Below, in pieces: positions 1 through 6,409 of a DNA stretch of 6,420 bases. Below the pieces are notes generated by a model that was not told where the DNA came from, ran no database searches, and saw only the letters and a list, made by a program, of their open reading frames with translations. The DNA lies in contig UQQY01000130.1 in assembly GCA_900543295.1 (NCBI GenBank), forward strand, positions 1 through 6,420, written 5' to 3'. The position numbers were made by a program, and so were the translations under genes. This DNA is from an uncultured Oscillospiraceae bacterium. GTDB lineage: Bacteria; Bacillota; Clostridia; Oscillospirales; Ruminococcaceae. How positions within the stretch are numbered: position 1 is the first letter of the stretch; the number at the start of each line of letters is the position of its first letter.

Positions 1-55
1 GTAGCTTGAACAATTTGTGTTCGTAATATTTGTCTAACTTTTTGGGGTCACTTCA
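1..55 (+). mobile_element. Partial insertion sequence, right end, IS3 family (IS150-like)
   Basis: Read on the minus strand from position 55, the DNA begins TGAAG and continues with TGACCCCAAAAAGTTAGACA (50 to 31). This closely resembles the terminal inverted repeats I know from IS150-group IS3 elements, including the TG...CA outer ends (CA at 54-55). In the plus strand, frame 3 reads S-L-N-N-L-C-S-stop at 3-26. This could be the last codons of the OrfB (DDE) transposase, leaving 29 bp to the element's end, a spacing usual for the family. The rest of the element would lie left of the window. If so, its transposase converges on glcK. The terminal repeat is seen directly. The family assignment is from memory of consensus ends. 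The OrfB tail is inference. The target duplication cannot be tested because only one end is visible. Confidence 0.6.
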
Positions 56-120
56 TTTTGGTAAGGTCCTTTTCATTCGTTTAAACGGCATTCCGCAAAG
101 CTGCGTCAGAAAATCAGAAT

Positions 121-1077
121 TTATTCGGCCATTCCCAGAAGCGCCGCGCCGATAATACCCGCGTCGTTGCCGAGCGAGGCGGCAACAATCTCCGTGTTTT
201 TCGCACTGTTGCGGGAATAAACCTCGCGCTTTACAATTTCCTTGAGCGGCACCATCAAAGTGTCGCCCTCATGGCAGATACCGCCGCCGATGCAGAGAAT
301 ATCCGGCTGGAAGGTATTGATAATATTCGTGATACCGCAGGCCAGATATTTGATATATTCGTCCACGACCATTTTTCCGGCTTTGTCCCCTTTGCGCATT
401 GCGTCAAAGGCCGTCCGTCCGCTCACTTTGCTAAGATCGTGCTCGACCAGGTCCCACATCACGGAATCTTTGTATTTCTCCATGTATTCCCTGGTAGTAG
501 TAATCAGACCTGTTGCGGAGGCGTAAGCCTCAAGACAGCCCCTTCTCTCGCAGGTGCACGGCCGTCCGTCTACCACGATGACCGAGTGTCCAAGCTCCGC
601 GCCCGCAAAGTTAAAACCTGTATAAATTTTATTGTTTAAAACAATGCCGCCGCCCACGCCGGTGCCAAGCGTTACCATAACGGAGCTGTCCGCTTTTTTT
701 GCCGCGCCTGCAACGTATTCGCCGTAAGCAGCCGCGTTTGCATCATTTTCGATATAAACCTTTTTTCCGGTACGCTCTTCCAGCATTTGAACGAGAGGCA
801 CGTCATACCAGCCCAGATTGTTTGAATATTCGATCACGCCGCTCGCTTTATTTGCCGTACCCGGCGCGCCGACGCCGACCCATTCCACTTCATTGAGCGT
901 GAGGCCGATGCTTTCCGCCGCGCTTTTTGCAGCGTTCGCCATATCGTCCACAATCAGATTGACAGGCCGTCCGCTTCCGGTTTTCACGCTGGTTTTTGCG
1001 ACAATTTCATTGTTTTCATTGACGACGCCCGCCGCAATGTTGGTGCCGCCAAGATCGATGCCGATATAGTATTTCAT
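121..1077 (-). CDS. glcK: ROK-family glucokinase
   Basis: Cytoplasmic sugar kinase that phosphorylates glucose with ATP to glucose-6-phosphate, of the ROK (repressor-ORF-kinase) type rather than the E. coli Glk type. The 318-residue length is typical. Visible motifs are the N-terminal phosphate-binding loop DLGGTN (residues 8-13), catalytic Asp112 in ENDAN, the second ATP loop GTGVGGG (138-144), the sugar-binding Glu161/His164 in AELGH, and the ROK zinc site His164, Cys174, Cys176 and Cys181 ending in GCLEAYAS. IGGG at 263-266 closes the ATP site. There is no N-terminal helix-turn-helix, so it is a kinase and not a ROK repressor. The ATG at 1077 is preceded by GAGAGG (1087-1092, 9-nt spacing). 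It lies 32 bp after manA and is probably cotranscribed with it. Substrate could extend to other hexoses such as mannose or N-acetylated sugars; glucose is the best guess from similarity to Firmicutes GlcK. Confidence 0.93.
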   Translation of the reverse strand: MKYYIGIDLGGTNIAAGVVNENNEIVAKTSVKTGSGRPVNLIVDDMANAAKSAAESIGLTLNEVEWVGVGAPGTANKASGVIEYSNNLGWYDVPLVQMLEERTGKKVYIENDANAAAYGEYVAGAAKKADSSVMVTLGTGVGGGIVLNNKIYTGFNFAGAELGHSVIVVDGRPCTCERRGCLEAYASATGLITTTREYMEKYKDSVMWDLVEHDLSKVSGRTAFDAMRKGDKAGKMVVDEYIKYLACGITNIINTFQPDILCIGGGICHEGDTLMVPLKEIVKREVYSRNSAKNTEIVAASLGNDAGIIGAALLGMAE

Positions 1078-1109
1078 AAGGAAAAACCTCTCTTTTGCTA
1101 TAGTGAAAG

Positions 1110-2072
1110 TTAAACGGTGGTCAGAATGTATTCGCCGCTGCCGGAAAGCGTGTATGCGCCGAAGCCTGCCGGAAGAAATACGCTGTCACCTTTTTTGAGG
1201 GTAACATTTCCATTTTCGCTTGTAAGCTCCGCCTCGCCGTCTAAGCACATCAGCGAGTGGAACGATTTTTCATCTGCCCGCAGGCTTGCTTCGCTGTTCA
1301 GCGTAAGCGTGTGAACCGTAAAATATTCGCAGGAGGACAACAGGCAGGTCGTATAACCGCCGCAGTCAACCGGATCGCCTTCCGGACGCGTCGGACGGGT
1401 GGGCGGGCAAAGATTCGTTACGTCCTTTGCCTTCTCCACGTGGAGCGGACGCGGCTTGCCGTCGTTGCCGATGCGGCCGTAGTCGTAAATGCGGTAAGTG
1501 GTGTTGGAGTTTTGCTGGATTTCCGCAATCAGAATACCCTTGCCGATGGCGTGCAGCGTGCCCGCCTCAATAAAAAAGCAGTCACCCTTATGTACTTCGA
1601 CAGCGTTGGTCACCTCCAGAAGGGTGTTGTCCGCAATGCGCTGTGCAAATTCCTCTTTGGAAATCTCGTGCTGGAAGCCATACAGGAGTTTTGCGCCCGG
1701 TTCGCAGTCTACGATATACCACATTTCGGTTTTGCCGTATTCGCCCTCAACGCGCATGGCATAGTCGTTGTTCGGATGAACCTGTACCGACAGGTTGTCT
1801 TTTGCGTCGATCAGCTTGATTAAGATCGGGAAGTATTCAAAGGAAGCGCAGTCGGCGCCCAGCACCGCTTTGCCCGCAGTCTCGATATACTCAGGCAGCG
1901 TTTTGCCGGCGTATTCGCCGTTCGCAATTACGCTGCTGCCGTCCTTGTGGCAGGAGAGCTGCCAGCTTTCTGCGACCTTTTCTAAGTCGGTCTCTTTGCC
2001 GAATTCGGTTTTCAGTTTTGTGCCGCCCCAGATATAATCCTTAAGCGGCGCCGTCAATTTCATCGGATACAT
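1110..2072 (-). CDS. manA: Mannose-6-phosphate isomerase, class I (type I PMI)
   Basis: Zinc-dependent cytoplasmic enzyme interconverting mannose-6-phosphate and fructose-6-phosphate, linking mannose use (or GDP-mannose synthesis) to glycolysis. At 320 residues it matches the short Bacillus-type ManA, not the ~390-residue enteric form. Counting from the ATG at 2072, the cupin metal ligands are Gln97 and His99 (SVQVHPN), Glu116 (GKTEMWY) and His174 (AGTLHAIG). The active-site Arg194 sits in NTTYRIYDYGR. The N-terminus (LKDYIWGGTKL) is typical of the family, and a second cupin-like half fills roughly residues 230-320. The reading frame also allows a GTG start three bases upstream (2075). The AGGAG at 2081-2085 is 8 nt from the ATG and only 5 from the GTG, so the ATG is preferred. 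It has its own promoter upstream and is followed closely by glcK. Confidence 0.94.
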   Translation of the reverse strand: MYPMKLTAPLKDYIWGGTKLKTEFGKETDLEKVAESWQLSCHKDGSSVIANGEYAGKTLPEYIETAGKAVLGADCASFEYFPILIKLIDAKDNLSVQVHPNNDYAMRVEGEYGKTEMWYIVDCEPGAKLLYGFQHEISKEEFAQRIADNTLLEVTNAVEVHKGDCFFIEAGTLHAIGKGILIAEIQQNSNTTYRIYDYGRIGNDGKPRPLHVEKAKDVTNLCPPTRPTRPEGDPVDCGGYTTCLLSSCEYFTVHTLTLNSEASLRADEKSFHSLMCLDGEAELTSENGNVTLKKGDSVFLPAGFGAYTLSGSGEYILTTV

Positions 2073-2080
2073 CACAATAT

Positions 2081-2087
2081 CTCCTTT
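2081..2087 (-). promoter_or_regulatory. manA ribosome binding site
   Basis: AAAGGAG on the minus strand is a near-perfect complement to the 16S 3' end. Its 8-nt spacing to the ATG at 2072 decides between that start and the in-frame GTG at 2075. Confidence 0.8.
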
Positions 2088-2098
2088 ACGAACACATG

Positions 2099-2117
2099 GA
2101 AACGGGCAGGCCGTTTC
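2099..2117 (-). promoter_or_regulatory. Leader hairpin in manA 5' UTR
   Basis: GAAACGG and CCGTTTC form a perfect 7-bp stem with a 5-nt loop (CCTGC on the transcribed strand). It lies between the predicted transcription start (~2122) and the manA ribosome binding site, ending about 11 nt before the AAAGGAG. There is no U-run after the stem, so it is not a standard terminator. It may protect the 5' end or bind a regulator; no function can be assigned from sequence alone. Confidence 0.45.
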
Positions 2118-2128
2118 TTCCTGCTTCC

Positions 2129-2157
2129 ATTATATATGAATCGTCCGCTTCCTGCAA
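2129..2157 (-). promoter_or_regulatory. Predicted sigma-A promoter for manA-glcK
   Basis: A perfect -10 box TATAAT (2129-2134) lies exactly 17 bp downstream of TTGCAG (2152-2157), a -35 box sharing TTG with the consensus. The predicted start is near 2122, giving a ~50-nt leader. The promoter sits in the gap after mfd, with the -35 only 17 bp past the mfd stop, and no intrinsic terminator is visible between mfd and it. manA-glcK may therefore receive some read-through from mfd as well as its own initiation. Confidence 0.7.
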
Positions 2158-2174
2158 GACGGAAATTGGACAAA

Positions 2175-5100
2175 TCATTTCCGCAGGGCGGCGGCAACCT
2201 CCCGCAAAACGGCCACCGGCTCCATTTTTTCGCCCTGTCTTGCCTTGACAAGCAGATGGGGACGGGTGGAGGCGTTTACCGTCACACGGTTTTTTAACGC
2301 GCCCATCAGCTTTCCGGCTATCTCCATATCAAGCCTTTCCGGATATAAAAGCAGTCCCTGCGGCTTTTGCGAAATCTCCTCAAACCCGAACGAGGCCAGT
2401 GTATTGCGCAGCATGGCGACGTCGATCAGGCTTAACACCGCGGCCGGCGGCTCGCCGAAACGGTCGATCAGCTCGTCGGTCACGTCCATGCTGTCCGATT
2501 CGTCGCAGATTGCGGCAATCTTTTTGTAAACGTCGATGCGCTGTGAAAGCTCGGAAATATACTCCTCCGGTATGTGCGCGTCAAGCCGCAGATCAATCTG
2601 GCATTCATAGGTTCGCTTGGCGGGCTTTTCTCCCTTTTTCTCCGCGATGGCGTCGGACAAAAGCCGCAGATACATGTCGTATCCCACCGCTTCCATGTGT
2701 CCGTGCTGCTTTGCGCCGAGAATGTTGCCCGCGCCCCGGATCTCCAGATCGCGCATCGCGATGCGGAAGCCGGAGCCGAACTTTGTAAATTCACGGATGG
2801 CGGAAAGCCGCTTTGCCGCAATTTCAGAGAGCACCTTTCCCCGCGTGAAGGTGAAATAGGCAAAAGCGCGGCGCGTAGAGCGTCCGACGCGCCCCCTGAG
2901 CTGATAGAGCTGGGACAGCCCCATACGATCGGCATTTTCAATGACCAGCGTGTTGCAGTTTGCCACATCCACGCCGGTCTCGATAATCGTGGTGCAGATC
3001 AAAATATCGATTTCACGCTCTAAAAGCTGCCGCCAGATCTCCGACAGCTCGTGCTCTTCCATTCTGCCATGGGCAATTGCAATGCGTGCATCCGGCACCA
3101 TGGCGCGCACCTTTGCGGCGCAGACGTCAATGCTTTCAATCTGATTGTGAATGTAATAGACCTGTCCGCCCCGCCGCAGCTCCCGTTTAATCGCGTCTCC
3201 GATAATGCCGCTGTCGTATTCCAGCACATAGGTCTGTACAGGATGCCGGTCCATAGGGGCCTGCTCAATTGTGGACATGTCGCGGATGCCGCTGATTGCC
3301 ATGTTGAGCGTGCGCGGAATCGGCGTCGCGGAAAGCGTAAGCATATCCACGCCTGCGAACAGCTCTTTAAAGCGCTCCTTGTGTTTGACGCCGAAGCGCT
3401 GTTCTTCATCGATAACAGCGAGGCCCAAATCTTTGAATTCGACGTCCTTTTGCACGATGCGGTGCGTACCAATGATAATATCAATTTGTCCGCGCGCGAG
3501 CTTTTTCACGATTTCCTTCTGCTGTTTCGGCGTGCGGAAGCGGGAAAGCACCTCAATGTTGACGGGAAAGCTGTCAAATCGCTTTAAAAAGGTCTGATAG
3601 TGCTGCCATGCAAGAATTGTCGTCGGACAGAGGACGGCGCACTGCTTTCCGTCGGAAACGCATTTGAAGGCGGCGCGCATGGCGACCTCTGTTTTACCGA
3701 AGCCAACGTCCCCGCAGAGTACACGATCCATCGGATGCGGCTTCTCCATGTCCCGCTTGATTTCCTCGGCACAGCGGAGCTGATCGTCGGTCTCGTTAAA
3801 GGGAAAGTGCTGCTCAAAATCCTTCTGCCACTCCGTATCCTCGGAAAAGGCATAGCCCGGCGACTGCATCCGCTTTGCATAAAGCGCGATCAGCTCATCC
3901 GCCATCTCGGCAACCGCCTGCTTTGCGCGGCGGCGCGTGTTCTGCCATTCGGCGGAGTGCAGCCTGTTCAGCTTTACTTTGCTGTCATCCTTTGTGCCGA
4001 CGTATTTCGATACAAGGTCGAGCTGTGTGACCGGCACGTAGAGCACGTCCGTACCGGCGTAGGCAATTTTGATGTAGTCCTTGACCACACCCTGTATTTC
4101 AAGCTTGTGAATTCCCTCAAACACACCGATACCGTGCGCGACATGCACAACAAGATCGCCCCGCGTGAGGTCGGTAAGGCTCTTTAAGTTCTTGCCGCGT
4201 TTATAGCGGCTTTTGCGGGCCGTATGCTCAGCCTGCCTTCCGGTTGTGATGACGTTTACCCTGATGTCCGGATATTCAAAGCCGCCAGATAAGGCGCTCG
4301 CCAAAACGGTGATCTTTTTATAGGAGATTTTGTCGCTGTCCTTTACATATTCGGCGGGAAGCCCCACTCCCTTCAGATCGTGTGCAAGGGCGGCGGCACT
4401 CTTCTGCGTTCCCGCCAGCACGATGACCGCGTAGCCCTCGTTTAAAAGAGGCTGTGCGTCTTCCTTTAAAAGCTGGAGCTCGCCGGAAAAGCTCGATGTC
4501 TGAACGGGATTCACTGTAATCAGATCCGCAAATCGGATGTCCTGATTGGTGCGGGCAAAGGTGTCGAAAAAGGCCGTCGGATAAGCGGAAGTACGCCGGA
4601 TCACCGCAGCAAGATTCTGTGTAAAACCGCACAGTGCGCGTACCAGAACGCCTTCCTCCAAAAGCTCTTTTATGTCCTCCTCCTGCTGCCAGAGATACGT
4701 CTTCGCCTTTTCCCGGATAGAGGCGTACTCGCAGACAAACACCGTTCCAAGCTTCATGTAGTCGAACAGCGTGCCCGGCGCGCTGTAAATCAAAGAGAGA
4801 TAACGGTCGAAAGAATTCAGCGCAAGTCCTTCGGTCAGGCGGTCAGCGTCAGCGCGCAGATGCTCTGCGGCCTTTTCGTGCTTTGTTTTTTTCGCGAGGC
4901 TTTCGATTGCTTTGACGAGCGCTTCGGCAGAGTCGGGAAGCACCTCGCTTGCCGGTGTAATCAGCACTTCGTCTGCCGCATCAGTACGGCGCTGCGTCTG
5001 AATATCGAAAAAGGAGAGCGTGTCGATCTCGTCGCCCCAAAGTTCGATGCGCACAGGGGCCGTGCTGCCGGGCGGAAAGACGTCCGCAATGCCGCCGCGG

Positions 5101-5627
5101 ATGGAAAACTGCGCCGTTCCTTCAACCTGAGGCCGGTTTTCGTAGCCCGCGCGGACTAAATGCGCCGCAAGCTCCTTTAAATCGACGGTATCGCCGGGCT
5201 TTAGAGAAAACGTGCGGGAGGAAAGCGCCGCAGGCGGCATCGTATATTGCAGCACGGCTTCAATGCTTGCCGCCGCAATCAGCTTTTCACCGTTTAGCAG
5301 TCTTGAAAGCACAGAAAGGCGCATCTGTTCATATTCGCGCGAGACGGCGTCCATCTCCCTGAGATTAAAATCCCGTTCCGGATATAAGACCGCGCGTTCG
5401 TCGCCCGCCATGGCGTTGATGTTTTCCACAAAGGAGCGGGCGGTCTGCTCATCGTGCGTAAGAATCAGCGCCGGACCGGAAAGCTCGTCCGCCGCCGCAT
5501 AGATAAAATGCGCTTTGTGAATTTCCGAGGCGCCGACCATCAAGACGGGGGATTTCCCCTCACGCAGCTCCTCAAGCAGTCTCTGATACGGTTCACACGC
5601 CTGCGCGATCCGTTTAAAGAGTTTCAT
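2175..5627 (-). CDS. mfd: Transcription-repair coupling factor Mfd
   Basis: ATP-driven DNA translocase that binds stalled RNA polymerase, pushes it off the template and recruits UvrA/UvrB for strand-specific excision repair. At 1150 residues it is full length. Domains in order: N-terminal UvrB-like module (about 1-350) with a degenerate P-loop (residues 32-40, no GKT) and the QFSIRGGIADVFPP block at 173-186; RNA polymerase-interacting CarD-like domain (about 478-545); superfamily 2 helicase lobes (about 600-930) with Walker A GFGKTE (Lys645), the DEEQ box at 740-743, SATPIPRT near 765 and QLYQLRGRVGRS near 906-917; the RecG-like TRG translocation motif (about 935-975); and the C-terminal D7 domain (about 1005-1105) that masks the UvrA-binding surface. 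The start ATG follows a GGGGG ribosome site (5636-5640, 8-nt spacing), 19 bp after the restored pth stop, so it is probably in one transcript with pth. No internal frameshift or missing motif was seen. Confidence 0.98.
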   Translation of the reverse strand: MKLFKRIAQACEPYQRLLEELREGKSPVLMVGASEIHKAHFIYAAADELSGPALILTHDEQTARSFVENINAMAGDERAVLYPERDFNLREMDAVSREYEQMRLSVLSRLLNGEKLIAAASIEAVLQYTMPPAALSSRTFSLKPGDTVDLKELAAHLVRAGYENRPQVEGTAQFSIRGGIADVFPPGSTAPVRIELWGDEIDTLSFFDIQTQRRTDAADEVLITPASEVLPDSAEALVKAIESLAKKTKHEKAAEHLRADADRLTEGLALNSFDRYLSLIYSAPGTLFDYMKLGTVFVCEYASIREKAKTYLWQQEEDIKELLEEGVLVRALCGFTQNLAAVIRRTSAYPTAFFDTFARTNQDIRFADLITVNPVQTSSFSGELQLLKEDAQPLLNEGYAVIVLAGTQKSAAALAHDLKGVGLPAEYVKDSDKISYKKITVLASALSGGFEYPDIRVNVITTGRQAEHTARKSRYKRGKNLKSLTDLTRGDLVVHVAHGIGVFEGIHKLEIQGVVKDYIKIAYAGTDVLYVPVTQLDLVSKYVGTKDDSKVKLNRLHSAEWQNTRRRAKQAVAEMADELIALYAKRMQSPGYAFSEDTEWQKDFEQHFPFNETDDQLRCAEEIKRDMEKPHPMDRVLCGDVGFGKTEVAMRAAFKCVSDGKQCAVLCPTTILAWQHYQTFLKRFDSFPVNIEVLSRFRTPKQQKEIVKKLARGQIDIIIGTHRIVQKDVEFKDLGLAVIDEEQRFGVKHKERFKELFAGVDMLTLSATPIPRTLNMAISGIRDMSTIEQAPMDRHPVQTYVLEYDSGIIGDAIKRELRRGGQVYYIHNQIESIDVCAAKVRAMVPDARIAIAHGRMEEHELSEIWRQLLEREIDILICTTIIETGVDVANCNTLVIENADRMGLSQLYQLRGRVGRSTRRAFAYFTFTRGKVLSEIAAKRLSAIREFTKFGSGFRIAMRDLEIRGAGNILGAKQHGHMEAVGYDMYLRLLSDAIAEKKGEKPAKRTYECQIDLRLDAHIPEEYISELSQRIDVYKKIAAICDESDSMDVTDELIDRFGEPPAAVLSLIDVAMLRNTLASFGFEEISQKPQGLLLYPERLDMEIAGKLMGALKNRVTVNASTRPHLLVKARQGEKMEPVAVLREVAAALRK

Positions 5628-5646
5628 TCTTCGTTCCCCCGGACGG

Positions 5647-6236
5647 TCAGGAATTAAAGCGGTTCATCGCTTCTTCCGTTTTTCCCGCGACAACCAGTTC
5701 GACTGCGTCAGCCGCATGATCGAGCGCGCAGGAAAGCGCCGCCATTTCTTCTTTGGTAAACGGGAGAGCACCCACGCCGCAAGGTCGTAATCAGGATGCG
5801 GCTTTTTGCCGACGCCGATTTTCACTCGGGGGAAGGTGTCCGCTCCGGTACAGTGTATGATGCTTTTGATACCGTTATGCCCGCCGTCGCTGCCCTTGCG
5901 CCGAATGCGAAGCCGCCCGGGGTCCAGTGAAATATCGTCGAACAAAACAAGTATCCGTTCGGGCGGAATTTTATAAAACTGCGACGCCTCTTCCACTGCC
6001 TCGCCGCTTAAGTTCATAAAGGTGAGCGGCTTTAAAAGCAGGCAGCGCTCGCCCGAAATTTCCGCTTCGCCGGTGAGAGCATGAAACTTCATCTTTTTAA
6101 TGGAAGCGCCGCGCTTTTCGGCCAGACGGTCGATTGCAAGAAAACCCGCGTTGTGCCGTGTCTGCTCATACTTCGGCTCCGGATTTCCAAGGCCCGCAAT
6201 CAGCCAGCCGTATGCGCCTTTGTTTCTTAAAAACAT
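5647..6236 (-). CDS. pth: Peptidyl-tRNA hydrolase with 3' frameshift
   Basis: Cytoplasmic esterase that cleaves peptidyl-tRNA released from stalled ribosomes and recycles the tRNA; essential in most bacteria. Counting from the ATG at 6236, catalytic His28 lies in YEQTRHNAGF, with Asn18 (GLGNP), Asn75 (FMN), Asp100 (FDDISLDPG), and His120/Asn121 (GSDGGHNGIKS). The uninterrupted frame ends at 5664 with a lysine/arginine-rich tail unlike the family. Shifting frame at 5758-5761 instead gives FTKEEMAALSCALDHAAD, then AVELVVAGKTEEAMNRFNS and a TGA at 5647, the expected Pth C-terminus. One T missing from the TTT run explains it; the repaired protein has 196 residues. The ATG at 6236 is preferred over an in-frame ATG at 6248 because GGAG (6243-6246) lies 6 nt before it. 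The NPG of the usual GLGNPG motif is NPE here. It is followed by mfd. The break is either a sequencing/assembly error or a real recent mutation. Confidence 0.93.
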
Positions 6237-6242
6237 ACGTTT

Positions 6243-6246
6243 CTCC
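6243..6246 (-). promoter_or_regulatory. pth ribosome binding site deciding the start
   Basis: GGAG overlaps the upstream in-frame ATG (6246-6248) and sits 6 nt before the ATG at 6236. The upstream ATG has only a weak GCAGA before it, so initiation at 6236, giving a protein that begins MFLRNKG, is more likely. Confidence 0.6.
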
Positions 6247-6276
6247 ATTCTGCATTTTCGCTGTAACGTACTTTAT

Positions 6277-6301
6277 GGGGCAGCGTGCAACACCCTGCCC
6301 C
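6277..6301 (-). promoter_or_regulatory. GC-rich leader hairpin upstream of pth
   Basis: GGGGCAG pairs with CTGCCCC (7 bp). After one C-C mismatch the pairing continues with GTG/CAC, closing on a 3-nt loop, so 10 of 11 positions pair within 25 nt. It lies in the predicted pth 5' UTR, about 40 nt upstream of the start and 17 nt downstream of the predicted transcription start. On the minus strand it is followed by ATAAAG, so it is not a canonical intrinsic terminator for transcription entering pth. Confidence 0.5.
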
Positions 6302-6324
6302 TTCTATATATTTTAATCTATCTT

Positions 6325-6353
6325 ATGGTATCATGCGCGGCGCGTTCTGTCAA
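6325..6353 (-). promoter_or_regulatory. Predicted sigma-A promoter for pth-mfd
   Basis: A perfect -35 box TTGACA (6348-6353) is followed after exactly 17 bp by TACCAT (6325-6330), which matches 4 of 6 positions of the -10 consensus. The predicted start is near 6318, giving a leader of about 80 nt that contains the 6277-6301 hairpin. No other gene separates it from pth. Confidence 0.65.
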
Positions 6354-6391
6354 ACCAAAATAATACGGCGCATATGCATCGCACTGTAGGA

Positions 6392-6409
6392 GTACAATAC
6401 ATATTGGAC
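6392..6409. repeat. 18-bp imperfect dyad upstream of the pth promoter
   Basis: GTACAATA and TATTGGAC are inverted around a central CA, with 7 of 8 arm positions matching and the inner CAATA/TATTG perfect. It is centred about 80 bp upstream of the predicted pth transcription start. It could be a regulator-binding site for pth or for a gene beyond the window, or chance in AT-rich DNA. No coding sequence could be supported in 6354-6420. Confidence 0.3.

Noticed and set aside
78..105. Possible terminator after glcK
   Set aside because: The only hairpin is a 4-bp CGCA/TGCG stem without a following U-run. The nearby 10-bp palindrome CGTTTAAACG (78-87) is AT-rich and too weak.
271..639. 122-codon plus-strand open frame opposite the 3' half of glcK
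   Set aside because: The sense strand is clearly a ROK kinase with its zinc motif here, and the antisense translation looks random.
1094..1125. Internal promoter for glcK in the manA-glcK gap
   Set aside because: TATAGC is present, but the only -35 candidate (TTCTGA, 18 bp away) is poor. Cotranscription with manA is the simpler reading.
1257..1823. A 188-codon plus-strand open frame opposite manA
   Set aside because: It is entirely antisense to a conserved enzyme with all catalytic residues. The translation has no recognisable motif and no good ribosome binding site.
2135..2174. Intrinsic terminator between mfd and manA
   Set aside because: Only a 4-bp CGTC/GACG pairing with a long loop is present and no U-run follows, so no terminator can be supported.
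3051..4187. Long plus-strand open frames (3051-3587, 3600-4187) opposite mfd
   Set aside because: They are antisense shadows of the helicase and RNA polymerase-binding regions of Mfd, with no family resemblance.
5755..5765. Programmed -1 ribosomal frameshift in pth
   Set aside because: The shift site (CCCGTTTACC on the minus strand) does not fit X-XXY-YYZ in the zero frame, and Pth genes are not known to use frameshifting. A lost base is simpler.
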